64,000 nucleotides of DNA from Flavobacterium sediminis (GCF_003148385.1 NZ_CP029463.1:2604001-2668000); one strand, 5' to 3'. Positions 35,456 to 44,223 are shown, numbered from the stretch's first letter. Translations and numbers: made by a program. Notes: a model not told the origin generated them from the letters alone.

Positions 35456-36574
35456 TTATATATCTTTCTTATAAGTCCGCCTTCTTTTATGGATTCTCGG
35501 ATTGAAATTTTTCCATAAATTATGCATGGCGTGATTTTCTTCCAATTCGGGAGTTCGTACACAAGTGCGAATGTTTTTAGCTTTAAAAACTTTGTAATAT
35601 TCTTCAAAAATAACAGCTGTAACCCCTTTTTTCTGATATTCCGGTAAAACACCGATAAGATAAAACACCGCTTCTTTAGAATGCTTTTTGGCTTGCAGTA
35701 AATGCCACCAGCCAAAAGGAAATAATTTGCCCTTTGCTTTTTGAAGAGCCTCAGCAAAACCGGGCATAACGATAGTAAAAGCAATCATGTTGTTATGTTC
35801 ATCCATAATAAACTTAATATATTCCGGATTGATAAAACTGATATGCTTTCTTTTGACATACTCAATCTGTTGCGGTGTAATGGTAACATAAGATTGCAGT
35901 TTTTCGTAAGTCGTGTTGAAAACAGCAAACATTTCATCAACATAAGGTATAATATCGGCAGAATTGTCAAAATTCATTACCTTAAGCTTGTAACGTTCTT
36001 TTATCATTTTGCTGGCTCTCATAAATCCTTTCGGATCTACATCAAGCATGGAGAAAATACTTTCAATGTATTCTTTTTCTTTGTCCATTCCCAATTTTTC
36101 GAAATGCTCTACATAATAAGGTAAACTATACCAGGAGATCATAGTACTGATTTCGTTGAACCCTTCTGACAAGACCCCGACTTTATCAAGATTAGAAAAG
36201 CCTAACGGACCTTCTATATGATCCATTCCTTTTTCTTTACCGAATTCGGCAACTTTATCTAAAAGTGCTTTCGTTACGTCAAGATCATCAATGACATCAA
36301 ACCAACCGAAACGAGTTTTCTTCTTGCCTAATTCATTGACTTCATCCCAATTGACGATAGCGGCAACCTTTCCGACAATTTTATTGTTCTTGTAGGCTAA
36401 AAAGAGCTTTAAATCACAATTCTCCAGATTGGGATTCTTTTCTTTGTCAAAAGTTTCCATCTCCTCAGAGATCAAAGGCGGAACCCAATAAGGATTATCT
36501 TTGAAAAGCTCAAAAGAGAATAAGATAAAATCTTTTAACTCTTTTTTATTTGTAACTTCTTTGATTGTAACCAT
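35456..36574 (-). CDS. GNAT-like acyltransferase-fold protein
   Basis: This 372-residue soluble protein has no signal peptide. The N-terminal region has DNPYWVPPLISEE, the LFLAYKNNKIVGKVAAIVN strand pair and EGPLGFSNLDKVGVL. The C-terminal part carries a GNAT-type acetyl-CoA motif, VFYLIGVLPEYQKKGVTAVIF (abbreviated GVLPEYQKKGV). Proteins of this layout are common in Bacteroidota and sometimes mislabelled as GTP cyclohydrolase. Acyltransferase activity is inferred from fold and the substrate is unknown. It forms a likely operon with the upstream outer-membrane protein gene (3-bp gap). Confidence 0.75.
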   Translation of the reverse strand: MVTIKEVTNKKELKDFILFSFELFKDNPYWVPPLISEEMETFDKEKNPNLENCDLKLFLAYKNNKIVGKVAAIVNWDEVNELGKKKTRFGWFDVIDDLDVTKALLDKVAEFGKEKGMDHIEGPLGFSNLDKVGVLSEGFNEISTMISWYSLPYYVEHFEKLGMDKEKEYIESIFSMLDVDPKGFMRASKMIKERYKLKVMNFDNSADIIPYVDEMFAVFNTTYEKLQSYVTITPQQIEYVKRKHISFINPEYIKFIMDEHNNMIAFTIVMPGFAEALQKAKGKLFPFGWWHLLQAKKHSKEAVFYLIGVLPEYQKKGVTAVIFEEYYKVFKAKNIRTCVRTPELEENHAMHNLWKNFNPRIHKRRRTYKKDI

Positions 36575-36577
36575 ACG

Positions 36578-37549
36578 TTATTCTTCTATCTCAACTGCGT
36601 CTTTGCGTTTTTTCTTTTCTTTATCGGCTTTTTTCTTCATCTTTTTGTCCATCTTACTACCGTTGTCTTCTTCCAGTTTCACATCCTCATGTTTCTCGGC
36701 AAAGCGCCATGAAAAACCGATGCCGGCAAAGAACAGGGAAGGAGTACTTTTGATATTCTTACCGATAGAAGCGTCTAACTGCATGTTCTTATCAAACAAA
36801 TAGGCAGCACCTATTCTGAAAACACCATCGGAATAATAATCACCACTATAGCCTTGGTTTTCAATGAAACCGGACCATTTAGCGTTAAAACCTCTGGTTA
36901 AGGTTAAAATATAATTAAGGCTTTTAAAATCAGAGGTGAATTTGTCATACGTAATGTTAGTAACCAAAACCCAGTGACGACCAAAATGGTTTTGAGCAAT
37001 GGCAGTGATCTTAGGGCTTATTGACGGTTCTTCAATGTATGAAGGAGCGTAATTGAACGGTGTATCACCCAGAGCGAAATTGGCTCCGGCATATACGGCT
37101 ACAGCCGGAATGAATTGTCTCCATTTAAAACGGTGATTAGCTTTCCAACTGTAAATATTTTCTTTTTCAACATAATTTTTAAACGGGTCGTAAACTAAAT
37201 ATTTTGCACCTAATGTCAATTGTTTGAAACCACTTCTGTTTTCCTCTAAAAAGGTAGACGTGTATTTATCTGTTTGGTACTGTATATCAGCAACTACTTC
37301 TAATTCTTCTTTCCAGACGCCATAGCGCAATTGCAACTCACCTATAATACCGTTGGCATCATATTTTAATTTGTCATGATTTTCAGTTTTATACATTAAA
37401 CCGGTTTCAGCTTGTATAACTTTTTTACCTACTGAATATGCCATCATAGAACGTCCCGGGCGGTTAGAATTGATTTCGTCTGTGAATTGAGCAAATAAGA
37501 ACGGACTGCTTAATAAAAAGAAAATCAAAAAAATAGAAATACGCTTCAT
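36578..37549 (-). CDS. Outer-membrane transporter-like protein (phenol MetA-pathway family type)
   Basis: This 323-residue protein has a signal peptide (FLIFFLLSSPFLFAQ) and alternating beta-strand pattern. It begins TDEINSNRPGRSMMAYSVGK and has QAETGLMYKTE, features of the transporter/putative MetA-pathway family of outer-membrane barrels. Strands such as LTLGAKYLVYD and FRIGAAYLFDKNMQLDASIG support a barrel. The last 40 residues are highly charged and lysine-rich (KMDKKMKKKADKEKKKRK), which is unusual for a barrel end and probably periplasmic. It is co-directed with the downstream GNAT-like gene. The substrate is unknown. Confidence 0.72.
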   Translation of the reverse strand: MKRISIFLIFFLLSSPFLFAQFTDEINSNRPGRSMMAYSVGKKVIQAETGLMYKTENHDKLKYDANGIIGELQLRYGVWKEELEVVADIQYQTDKYTSTFLEENRSGFKQLTLGAKYLVYDPFKNYVEKENIYSWKANHRFKWRQFIPAVAVYAGANFALGDTPFNYAPSYIEEPSISPKITAIAQNHFGRHWVLVTNITYDKFTSDFKSLNYILTLTRGFNAKWSGFIENQGYSGDYYSDGVFRIGAAYLFDKNMQLDASIGKNIKSTPSLFFAGIGFSWRFAEKHEDVKLEEDNGSKMDKKMKKKADKEKKKRKDAVEIEE

Positions 37550-37658
37550 TAGAGAAATTTTTTATTTCCAAAAATAGCACTTTTATCATAATTTTAAGAA
37601 ACAATTCAGCTAAAATAAACACTTATGTAGTATATTTGAATTTTAAAAAAATACGAAA

Positions 37659-37916
37659 ATGGAATTGGCTTCGTTTACAGGATTTATAAGAGTATTGTTT
37701 TATATTATTTTGTTCTACTATCTGTTCCGCTTTTTGGCTCGGATTTTTGCTCCTATAGTAATGCAAAAAGCTGTTGACAAAGTACAGGAAAGAATGCAGG
37801 ATCAAATGAAACAACAAAACTATCAAAATTACAACAATCAGAATACTACTAAGAAAGATATGCCTAAAGAAAAAGAAAAGATTGGTGAGTATATTGATTA
37901 TGAAGAGATTGAATAA
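37659..37916 (+). CDS. Small membrane protein, DUF4834 family
   Basis: This 85-residue protein has one hydrophobic segment (about 8-38: VLFYIILFYYLFRFLARIFAP) followed by a hydrophilic glutamine- and asparagine-rich tail and an acidic end (GEYIDYEEIE). It matches the DUF4834 family of small Bacteroidota membrane proteins. A TATATTTG -7-like element lies at 37631-37638. A terminator follows, so it is probably monocistronic. Function is unknown. Confidence 0.78.
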   Translation: MELASFTGFIRVLFYIILFYYLFRFLARIFAPIVMQKAVDKVQERMQDQMKQQNYQNYNNQNTTKKDMPKEKEKIGEYIDYEEIE

Positions 37917-37941
37917 TTATTAATTCGCACAAATTACCCTG

Positions 37942-37972
37942 AAAAGGATATTGCTTCTACAATATCCTTTTT
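37942..37972 (+). terminator. Rho-independent terminator after the DUF4834 gene
   Basis: A 12-bp stem AAAAGGATATTG / CAATATCCTTTT with a 6-nt loop is followed by T residues. Confidence 0.9.
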
Positions 37973-38045
37973 TTATTTACCTTAGCGTCCTGATTATTAC
38001 TTAAAGTACTACAACTGATAGATTAATAACTCTAAAAACAAATAG

Positions 38046-40475
38046 ATGAAAAATATAAAATCGTATGTGCCGCATGCTTTAGCTGTATTAGGCTTTGTTA
38101 TTGTTGCTCTGATCTATTTTTATCCGGTTATGCAAAATAAAGTGATTTTTCAATCGGATATTGCGCAATATACCGGAATGGCAAAGGAACAAAACGATTT
38201 TAGACAAGAAAAACAACAAGAACCGTATTGGACGAATAGCGCTTTCGGAGGGATGCCAACCTATCAGTTAGGGGCAAATTATCCACATAATTATGTAAAA
38301 AAAATAGATAGCCTATTACGATTTTTACCGCGTCCGGCTGATTATTTGTTCCTTTATTTTATAGGGTTTTATATTCTCTTAATGGTGTTAAAAGTAGATC
38401 CGTTAAAAGCGTTCTTCGGAGCCTTAGCATTTGGTTTTTCTACTTATTTGATTATTATATTAGGGGTCGGGCACAATGCTAAAGCACATGCTATTGCTTA
38501 TATGCCTATGGTTTTAGCTGGAGTTTTACTGGTTTTTCAAAAGCGATATTGGTTAGGGGGAATTTTAACTATGATCGCGGCTGCCTTGGAAATACAAGCC
38601 AATCACCCGCAAATGACATATTATTTACTGATTCTGTTATTGGTTGTAGGTATTTTTTATGTTATCCGATTCATTAAAGAAAAAGCATTTGTCGATCTGG
38701 CTAAGGTTGCGGGTGTTTTTGCAGTGACCGGGATTTTGGCTATCGGAGCTAATGCAACCGGATTAATGGCTACTTCTGAATATGCTAAATTTTCAACCAG
38801 AAGCAATAGTGAATTAACCTATGAAGCTGATGGCTCAAGAAAAGAGAATACAAATGCAATGAGCTATGATTATATTACGCAATATAGTTATGGTAAGGCT
38901 GAAAGTTTAAATTTAATTGCGCCGCGTTTATTTGGCGGGTCAAATCACGAAGATCTGGGAGTTGATTCGGAAATGTATCGTTTTGTTACCTCTCAGGGAG
39001 TTCCGCCTTACGAAGCAATGCAATTGGTAAAACAAATGCCGACCTATTGGGGTGACCAACCTATAGTGGCTGCCCCGGCTTATATCGGAATTGTAGTGTT
39101 TTTCTTTTTTGTATTGGCTATGTTTTTGCCGCAAAACCGAAAGATAAAATATATCCTGTTTACAGGAGCTTTGGTATCGTTATTCCTGTCGTGGGGTAAA
39201 AACTTTGCCTTATTGACCGATTTTTTCATCAATTATGTACCCATGTATAATAAGTTCCGTGCCGTTTCTTCTATTCAGGTGGTATTGGAGTTGTGTATAC
39301 CGGCATTAGCTGTTTTAGGGTTTTATGAATTTTTTAAACTGGAAGACAAAAAACAGCAATGGGATTTTTTATGGAAATCTACGGCAGTTACATTTGGTCT
39401 TTTGGTAATGTTATTTGTTTTCAAAGGGGCTTTTGATTTTGCAGGAGGTAGCGATGCTTATTACAATGAGGCTTACGGACCGGAGTTCATGCGTGTTCTG
39501 AGAGAAGACAGAGCTTCTTTATATACTCAGGATGTATTGCGTTCTATGGGCTTTGTTATAGCTGTTTTTGTGATTCTGTTTTTGGTAACCAAAGAAACAC
39601 TAAAATCCGTAACAGCAGTAATTTTAGTCGGAGTTTTAATGGTCGGTGACTTGTTTTTTATTGACAAGAATTATGTAAATAAAGAGAATTTTGTTTCTAA
39701 AAGAGAAATGGAGCAGCCTTTTCAACCTACACAAGCTGATAAACAAATTTTACAAGATACTTCTCAATACCGTGTTTTTGATTTTGCCGGTAATATGAAT
39801 AGTGCCCGGGCGTCGTATTTTCATCATTCAATAGGAGGGTATCATGCGGCTAAACCTAGAAGAATGCAACAGTTGTTTGATTATCAGATCGCTAAAAATA
39901 ATGTGAGAACATTGAATATGCTAAATGTTAAATATGTAATTCAGACAGATGAAGAAGGACAGCCTATAGCCTTGGAAAATCCGTCGGCAAACGGAAATGC
40001 ATGGTTTGTTGAGAAAGTACAGATCGTCAATTCGGCAGACGAGGAGATGAAAGCATTAGATGATTTAGATACTAAAAAAGTAGCGATTTATAATCCGGAT
40101 TCTACTATAAAGATGAAAGCTAATTTTAATACTCTCGGGAAAGATTCTTTAGCAGCCGTTCAATTAGTAAAATACGAACCGAATTATTTAAAGTATACGT
40201 CAAATAATAGTAAAGACGGTTTTGCGGTTTTTTCGGAGATGTATTATAAAAACGGGTGGAAAGCGACCATTGACGGTGAAGAAACGCCGATTTACAATGT
40301 CGATTATGTTTTAAGAGGTTTGTATGTCCCTGCCGGAAAACACACTATTGAGTTTAGATTTGAACCACAAGTAGTAAAAACAGGAAGTACAATTGCTTTA
40401 TTCAGTTCAATTGCGATGATCTTGGTTGTTGCCGGTGGAATTTATGTGGAACGCAAAAAGAAAATACAAGCTTAA
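38046..40475 (+). CDS. YfhO-family integral membrane protein
   Basis: This 809-residue protein has about 12-13 membrane helices and a large extracytoplasmic loop and end. It contains the YfhO-type features VIFQSDIAQYTGM near residue 38, WTNSAFGGMPTYQLG and the LGVGHNAKAHAIAYMPMVL segment (seen as GHNAKAHAIAYMP). A C-terminal beta-rich part includes EMYYKNGWKATIDG and VPAGKHTIEFRFEP. The family belongs to the GT-C-like membrane glycosyltransferases; in Firmicutes YfhO members modify wall polymers. It is followed after 5 bp by a glycosyltransferase gene, suggesting a shared role in surface glycan synthesis. The precise reaction is unknown. Confidence 0.88.
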   Translation: MKNIKSYVPHALAVLGFVIVALIYFYPVMQNKVIFQSDIAQYTGMAKEQNDFRQEKQQEPYWTNSAFGGMPTYQLGANYPHNYVKKIDSLLRFLPRPADYLFLYFIGFYILLMVLKVDPLKAFFGALAFGFSTYLIIILGVGHNAKAHAIAYMPMVLAGVLLVFQKRYWLGGILTMIAAALEIQANHPQMTYYLLILLLVVGIFYVIRFIKEKAFVDLAKVAGVFAVTGILAIGANATGLMATSEYAKFSTRSNSELTYEADGSRKENTNAMSYDYITQYSYGKAESLNLIAPRLFGGSNHEDLGVDSEMYRFVTSQGVPPYEAMQLVKQMPTYWGDQPIVAAPAYIGIVVFFFFVLAMFLPQNRKIKYILFTGALVSLFLSWGKNFALLTDFFINYVPMYNKFRAVSSIQVVLELCIPALAVLGFYEFFKLEDKKQQWDFLWKSTAVTFGLLVMLFVFKGAFDFAGGSDAYYNEAYGPEFMRVLREDRASLYTQDVLRSMGFVIAVFVILFLVTKETLKSVTAVILVGVLMVGDLFFIDKNYVNKENFVSKREMEQPFQPTQADKQILQDTSQYRVFDFAGNMNSARASYFHHSIGGYHAAKPRRMQQLFDYQIAKNNVRTLNMLNVKYVIQTDEEGQPIALENPSANGNAWFVEKVQIVNSADEEMKALDDLDTKKVAIYNPDSTIKMKANFNTLGKDSLAAVQLVKYEPNYLKYTSNNSKDGFAVFSEMYYKNGWKATIDGEETPIYNVDYVLRGLYVPAGKHTIEFRFEPQVVKTGSTIALFSSIAMILVVAGGIYVERKKKIQA

Positions 40476-40480
40476 TTGTT

Positions 40481-41773
40481 TTGAATAAACCGACAAAAAA
40501 AGTACTCATTGTATCGTATTATTGGCCACCTGCCGGAGGTCCGGGAGTACAACGTTGGTTGAAATTTGTGAAATATTTGCCCGACTTTGCTGTTGAACCA
40601 CATGTTTATGTTCCTGAAAACCCTACATATCCTCTGGTCGATGAAAAGTTAGTTGCCGAAGTTTCTGAAAAAGCAATTATTCTGAAGCAACCTATTATAG
40701 AGCCGTATGGTTTGGCAGCTTTTTTATCCAAAAAGAATACTAAAAAGATAAGTTCAGGGATTATAACTCATAAAAAGAAGCAATCTTTTGTAGAAAGAGC
40801 CATGCTTTGGGTGCGAGGCAATCTTTTTATTCCGGATGCCCGCGTGTTGTGGGTGAAGCCTTCTGTACAATTTTTAAAAAAATATCTGATTGAAAATCAA
40901 ATAACTACAGTGATTACTACAGGGCCACCACACAGTTTGCATTTAATCGGATTAGAGCTTAAGAAAGATTTGAACGTACACTGGATAACTGATTTTAGAG
41001 ATCCCTGGACAACAATTGGCTATCACAAAGAATTAAAGTTGAGTCATCGTGCGGCTCAGAAACATAAAAAACTGGAAAAAGAGGTACTTAAATCCTGCGA
41101 TAGGGTAATAGTAACTTCTCCAACGACAAAGAAAGAATTTAAAAACCTGACCGATCGACCGATCTCAGTTATAACTAACGGATATGACGTAGAGAATATC
41201 AAGTCGAAACCGATGGATGAAAAATTTACGGTAGCGCATATCGGTTCTTTATTGTCAGAGAGGAATCCGAAAGTTTTATGGGAAGCATTAAGTGAATTGA
41301 TAGAAGAGAACACTGCTTTTGCGGAAGCATTTCAGTTAAAGCTTATCGGAGCGGTAAGTAGTGAAGTATTGGACAGCTTAAAAGAAGAAGGTTTAGAGGC
41401 TTATTGTAATCTTTTAGGGTATATGTCTCATGAAGAAGCTTTACAGGAACAGCGATGTTCTCAGGTATTGTTGCTTATAGAGATCAATTCGCAGGATACT
41501 GCTTGTATCATTCCCGGAAAATTATTTGAATATATGGTTTCAGACCGGCCAATTATAGCTTTAGGTCCTGAAAATGCTGATTTTTCACAAATAGTAACTG
41601 CTACAAATACCGGAAAGTTTTTTACGTATAAGGATAAAGAAGCGGTTAAAGAATATGTTTTGCAACTTTTTGAAAACTATAGACAAGGAAGTTTAAAGGT
41701 GTATCCTGTGGGGTTACAACAGTATAGCCGAAAAGCATTGACTCAGAGTTTAGTTTCTTTATTACCGGAATGA
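40481..41773 (+). CDS. GT4-type glycosyltransferase (GT-B fold), TTG start
   Basis: This 430-residue cytoplasmic or membrane-associated glycosyltransferase has the GT-B N-domain VLIVSYYWPPAGGPGVQRWLKF and ITTGPPHSLHLIG. A DFRDPW motif, SPTTKKEF and the domain-2 motifs VAHIGSLLSERNP and PGKLFEYMVSDRPIIALGP, abbreviated GKLFEYM, follow. The only start consistent with the conserved N-terminus is TTG at 40481; no ATG lies just upstream in frame. It begins 5 bp after the YfhO gene. Acceptor and donor are unknown. Confidence 0.88.
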   Translation: MNKPTKKVLIVSYYWPPAGGPGVQRWLKFVKYLPDFAVEPHVYVPENPTYPLVDEKLVAEVSEKAIILKQPIIEPYGLAAFLSKKNTKKISSGIITHKKKQSFVERAMLWVRGNLFIPDARVLWVKPSVQFLKKYLIENQITTVITTGPPHSLHLIGLELKKDLNVHWITDFRDPWTTIGYHKELKLSHRAAQKHKKLEKEVLKSCDRVIVTSPTTKKEFKNLTDRPISVITNGYDVENIKSKPMDEKFTVAHIGSLLSERNPKVLWEALSELIEENTAFAEAFQLKLIGAVSSEVLDSLKEEGLEAYCNLLGYMSHEEALQEQRCSQVLLLIEINSQDTACIIPGKLFEYMVSDRPIIALGPENADFSQIVTATNTGKFFTYKDKEAVKEYVLQLFENYRQGSLKVYPVGLQQYSRKALTQSLVSLLPE

Positions 41774-41796
41774 AACAGTCAGTATGAATAAAAAAA

Positions 41797-41830
41797 TCCT
41801 GCTTTGCTAATATCGCTCCGCAGGACTTTT
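41797..41830 (+). terminator. Possible hairpin terminator after the GT4 gene
   Basis: TCCTGC (41797-41802) pairs with GCAGGA (41820-41825), with a 17-nt loop that could pair further, followed by CTTTTT. It is weaker than the other terminators in the window. Confidence 0.5.
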
Positions 41831-41861
41831 TACAAACTAACCAACCAAAAACTATTTATTT

Positions 41862-42557
41862 TTATTTTCTTGTTTTATTCTCTTGAGTTTCTTTCTTAAT
41901 TTCTGAAATATCCGTTTCACTCATTTTGGCTTTTGAGCCGTCTTTTCTATAATAATAGAAATCATTGTCGTTATTGTAACCGTAGTCGTTGTCTTCATAA
42001 TGATAAACAGTTGTTGTGTCATAATGATTATTCGTCGTTGGGGTGTAAGCATAATGTTGGCTGTAAGCGTTTACGAACCCTCTTATGTCTATGATACGTC
42101 CTCTACGGTCATAAATAATGCGTAAATTTCCGACTTGTTTTAAAGCAAAACTGTTATAGCTCATATAAACAGATCCAATGCGTTTAACACGTCCCAATGC
42201 ATCATAGTTTATAAAAACGTTACCCACACGTCTTACCCGTCCCATATTATCATGTTGTACCAAAACACCACGAGGACTATTAGTATTGTAATATCCGTGA
42301 TAAGTGCGCGGAGCACCGTAAGTACTATTTCTTGGCTGAACTGTATTTGATCTTACGGTATTAAAATCAAAATCTCCGTTAGGAAAAACTAAGAACTCAA
42401 CTCCTCTTTCCGTGAAAGCAATTGGCTCTGCATATCGATAATCGATAGGAGGAAAGTTATTGTGATTTACACCGTCAGAAACCTTTTCCGTTGATGCTTT
42501 TACTATTCCGGTTCCTAAAAGAACAAACGTTGCTAATGCTAAAGTAATTTTTTTCAT
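41862..42557 (-). CDS. Secreted protein with RHS/YD-like short repeats (unknown function)
   Basis: This 231-residue protein has a signal peptide (ITLALATFVLLGTGIVKA). An N-terminal part has ERGVEFLVFPNGDFDFNT. The middle carries three to four short repeats of about 18-20 residues of the pattern xxGRVRRVGNVFINYDxLGR, seen as NMGRVRRVGNVFINY, ALGRVKRIGSVYMSY and the RRGRIIDI end. A Tyr/Asn/Asp-rich tail (NDFYYYRKDG) precedes a lysine-rich end. The repeats resemble minimal YD/RHS strands, which fold into beta-structures. I do not recognise a named family. It stands alone, transcribed toward the GT4 gene. Confidence 0.7.
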   Translation of the reverse strand: MKKITLALATFVLLGTGIVKASTEKVSDGVNHNNFPPIDYRYAEPIAFTERGVEFLVFPNGDFDFNTVRSNTVQPRNSTYGAPRTYHGYYNTNSPRGVLVQHDNMGRVRRVGNVFINYDALGRVKRIGSVYMSYNSFALKQVGNLRIIYDRRGRIIDIRGFVNAYSQHYAYTPTTNNHYDTTTVYHYEDNDYGYNNDNDFYYYRKDGSKAKMSETDISEIKKETQENKTRK

Positions 42558-42662
42558 AACACATCATTTTAAGGTTGAACATTTTTTTGTTTTTAAAACA
42601 TATCGTTTGGTAATAGATATCCAATTAGCGTGCCAAAAAAATAATCGATGGGTTATAAAAAG

Positions 42663-42690
42663 AAAAAGAGAGCACTCAGGCTCTCTTTAT
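42663..42690 (-). terminator. Rho-independent terminator of the CCC-motif gene unit (minus strand)
   Basis: A 9-bp stem AAAGAGAGC / GCTCTCTTT with a 6-nt loop has its T-tract on the minus strand, just after the 42709 gene end. Confidence 0.8.
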
Positions 42691-42708
42691 AAAAATAAGA
42701 TTTTTTTC

Positions 42709-43044
42709 TTATTCTATTCCAAAATATTCATTCATTCTATGTTGAAGTAATTGTTGGTCTTGTAGGGTTTCAAAACCGAAAGTAGCAATCATCCAGATAA
42801 CAAAAAGAAGGTAAATAACGCTAAGGATAATTCCGATAATGGCTAAAACTTTACCTACTTTAAGGTTATTGTAATTGGTATAAAGTTCCGGTGATTGTTT
42901 ATAAAGAGCAGTGTCTTTTTTAGCTAAAATAAGCGCTACGATCCCTGAAATAAGACCTAAGATTCCATAACAGCAACATCCCAAAATGGAGACAATTCCT
43001 AAAATTAAAACAGGGGTTGCATTGGGTAATTTTTGATTTTCCAT
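42709..43044 (-). CDS. CCC-motif / DUF4190-like small membrane protein
   Basis: This 111-residue protein has two hydrophobic helices. The first contains LGIVSILGCCCYGILGLISGIVALILA with three adjacent cysteines (seen as ILGCCCYGILGL), then a polar loop (KDTALYKQSPELY) and a second helix (VLAIIGIILSVIYLLFVIW). This is the DUF4190-type double-helix layout found in Bacteroidota and often named for its CCC motif. It lies 23 bp downstream of the DUF2752 gene on the same strand and probably shares its transcript. Function is unknown. Confidence 0.78.
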   Translation of the reverse strand: MENQKLPNATPVLILGIVSILGCCCYGILGLISGIVALILAKKDTALYKQSPELYTNYNNLKVGKVLAIIGIILSVIYLLFVIWMIATFGFETLQDQQLLQHRMNEYFGIE

Positions 43045-43067
43045 AAGAAAAAGTATTTAATTTTTGA

Positions 43068-43343
43068 TTAGTATACCATTTTATAAAAGTAAGAAACTAC
43101 CATTATAATTAAATTTACAATGGCCAGACTAATGACTATTTTAGTGTAGTTTCTACTCTTGTCAATTACATGTAAAAAGATAAACATGAAGAGTAAGATG
43201 AGTGTGTAAATTGCAGGGTACATTTTAAAAGCTGCTACAAAATCGCCCTGTAAAAGTAAGGCGAGTGAACGTTGGGTTCCGCATCCTAAACATTCCACAC
43301 CGAAGAGTTTTTTGCTCATGCAGGGAATCATGTATTTTTCCAT
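43068..43343 (-). CDS. DUF2752 family small membrane protein
   Basis: This protein of about 91 residues carries the DUF2752 signature: KKLFGVECLGCGTQRSLALLLQG (seen as ECLGCGTQRSLALL), then GDFVAAFKMYPAIY and two hydrophobic helices. The C-x2-C-G-x2-R-S motif is the family hallmark. I take the start at 43343 (MEKYMIPCMSKK) because homologues begin there; an upstream in-frame ATG at 43406 would add about 21 residues lacking family similarity. It is followed by the CCC-motif gene, a pairing frequent in Bacteroidota. Function is unknown. Confidence 0.8.
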   Translation of the reverse strand: MEKYMIPCMSKKLFGVECLGCGTQRSLALLLQGDFVAAFKMYPAIYTLILLFMFIFLHVIDKSRNYTKIVISLAIVNLIIMVVSYFYKMVY

Positions 43344-43438
43344 TTTTCTGTAGTTTAAAACTGCATTTTTGTAATTAAAAGTAAATATAAAAAATCTTTC
43401 TTTCATAGTTTATTATATTTGAAAAAAATACAGTTTTT

Positions 43439-43612
43439 ATGAAAAAAATAGTGTTGACAATCTTGTTTTTCGGAGCAGGTTTTTTAGCCATTTGGGAACA
43501 GTCAAAACCCCAACCCAATCCGTTTTTAATGATAGGGGCAATGGCAATTTTTATGATAGGCTTGTATCAAATAATGAAAAAAATACCGAATAAAAAAGAA
43601 GACGATGAATAA
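43439..43612 (+). CDS. Small membrane protein of 57 residues, coupled to the Smr gene
   Basis: An ATG at 43439 opens a 57-residue frame. It has a hydrophobic N-terminal segment (KKIVLTILFFGAGFLAIW), then QSKPQPNPF, a second hydrophobic stretch (LMIGAMAIFMIGLYQI) and a charged tail ending KKEDDE. It overlaps the next gene start (43605) by 8 bp, which implies translational coupling. A TATATTTG -7-like element lies at 43414-43421, 17 bp before the ATG. I do not recognise a family. Two-helix topology, promoter-like sequence and coupling make it a likely real gene. Confidence 0.65.
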   Translation: MKKIVLTILFFGAGFLAIWEQSKPQPNPFLMIGAMAIFMIGLYQIMKKIPNKKEDDE

Positions 43613-44168
43613 AGAAATGATAAAAGTAGGGGACAAAGTTGCTGTTTTAGATGAGCCGATTGAAGGAGTGGTTTTAAAAATAGAAAAGCAAGAAATTACG
43701 ATCAAAACTTCTGACGATTTAATGATGACATTTTTTGTCAACGAGGTGGTTAATATTAATGAAATGAATAATTTAACTGATTTATTCGGAAGTAAAAGTT
43801 TAAATGATGTTTTGAATGATAAAAGAGAGCCTAAAAAGCGTAGTTTCACCAAAGAAAAGAAGTCTAAAAAGGATGAATATGTTGTAGAAGTTGATCTGCA
43901 TATAGAGAAATTGGTGCCCTCAAGTAAAGGGTTGACAAACTTTGATATGCTGAATATCCAAATGGAAACGGTTAAGCGTCAATTAGAGTTTGCTATTAAA
44001 AATCGCATTCCGAAATTAGTGTTCATTCACGGCGTTGGTGAAGGTGTTTTGAAATCGGAAATAGAATATTTCCTGTCTCGATATGATAACGTGAGTTTCC
44101 AAGAAGCAAATTTCAGAAAGTATGGTTTGGGAGCAACGGAAGTTTATATTAAGCAGAGTTTGGGATAA
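43605..44168 (+). CDS. Smr-domain protein (DUF2027 type)
   Basis: This is a 187-residue cytoplasmic protein. A small N-terminal KOW/SH3-like part (VGDKVAVLDEPIEGVVLKIE) is followed by a basic linker (KKRSFTKEKKSKK) and a C-terminal Smr domain (about 95-187). Smr motifs are VDLHIEKL and VFIHGVGEGVLKSEI, with the HG-x-G-x-G-x-L loop, and the ending ATEVYIK. Smr domains occur in MutS2 and act as nicking or RNA-cleaving nucleases in some proteins. Activity here is inferred. The start overlaps the small upstream gene by 8 bp. Confidence 0.88.
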   Translation: MNKEMIKVGDKVAVLDEPIEGVVLKIEKQEITIKTSDDLMMTFFVNEVVNINEMNNLTDLFGSKSLNDVLNDKREPKKRSFTKEKKSKKDEYVVEVDLHIEKLVPSSKGLTNFDMLNIQMETVKRQLEFAIKNRIPKLVFIHGVGEGVLKSEIEYFLSRYDNVSFQEANFRKYGLGATEVYIKQSLG

Positions 44169-44171
44169 AGA

Positions 44172-44199
44172 AAAAGGGAAGCCAACGGGCTCCCCTTTT
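44172..44199. terminator. Hairpin terminator after the Smr gene, possibly bidirectional
   Basis: An 11-bp stem AAAGGGAAGCC / GGCTCCCCTTT with one mismatch and a 4-nt loop has a T-run after it on the plus strand and an A-tract before it. Confidence 0.7.
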
Positions 44200-44223
44200 G
44201 TGTTTTTTTAGGACCTATATAAT

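Noticed and set aside
35741..36124. 127-codon plus-strand open frame within the GNAT-like gene
   Set aside because: It is antisense to a clear conserved protein and has no family resemblance.
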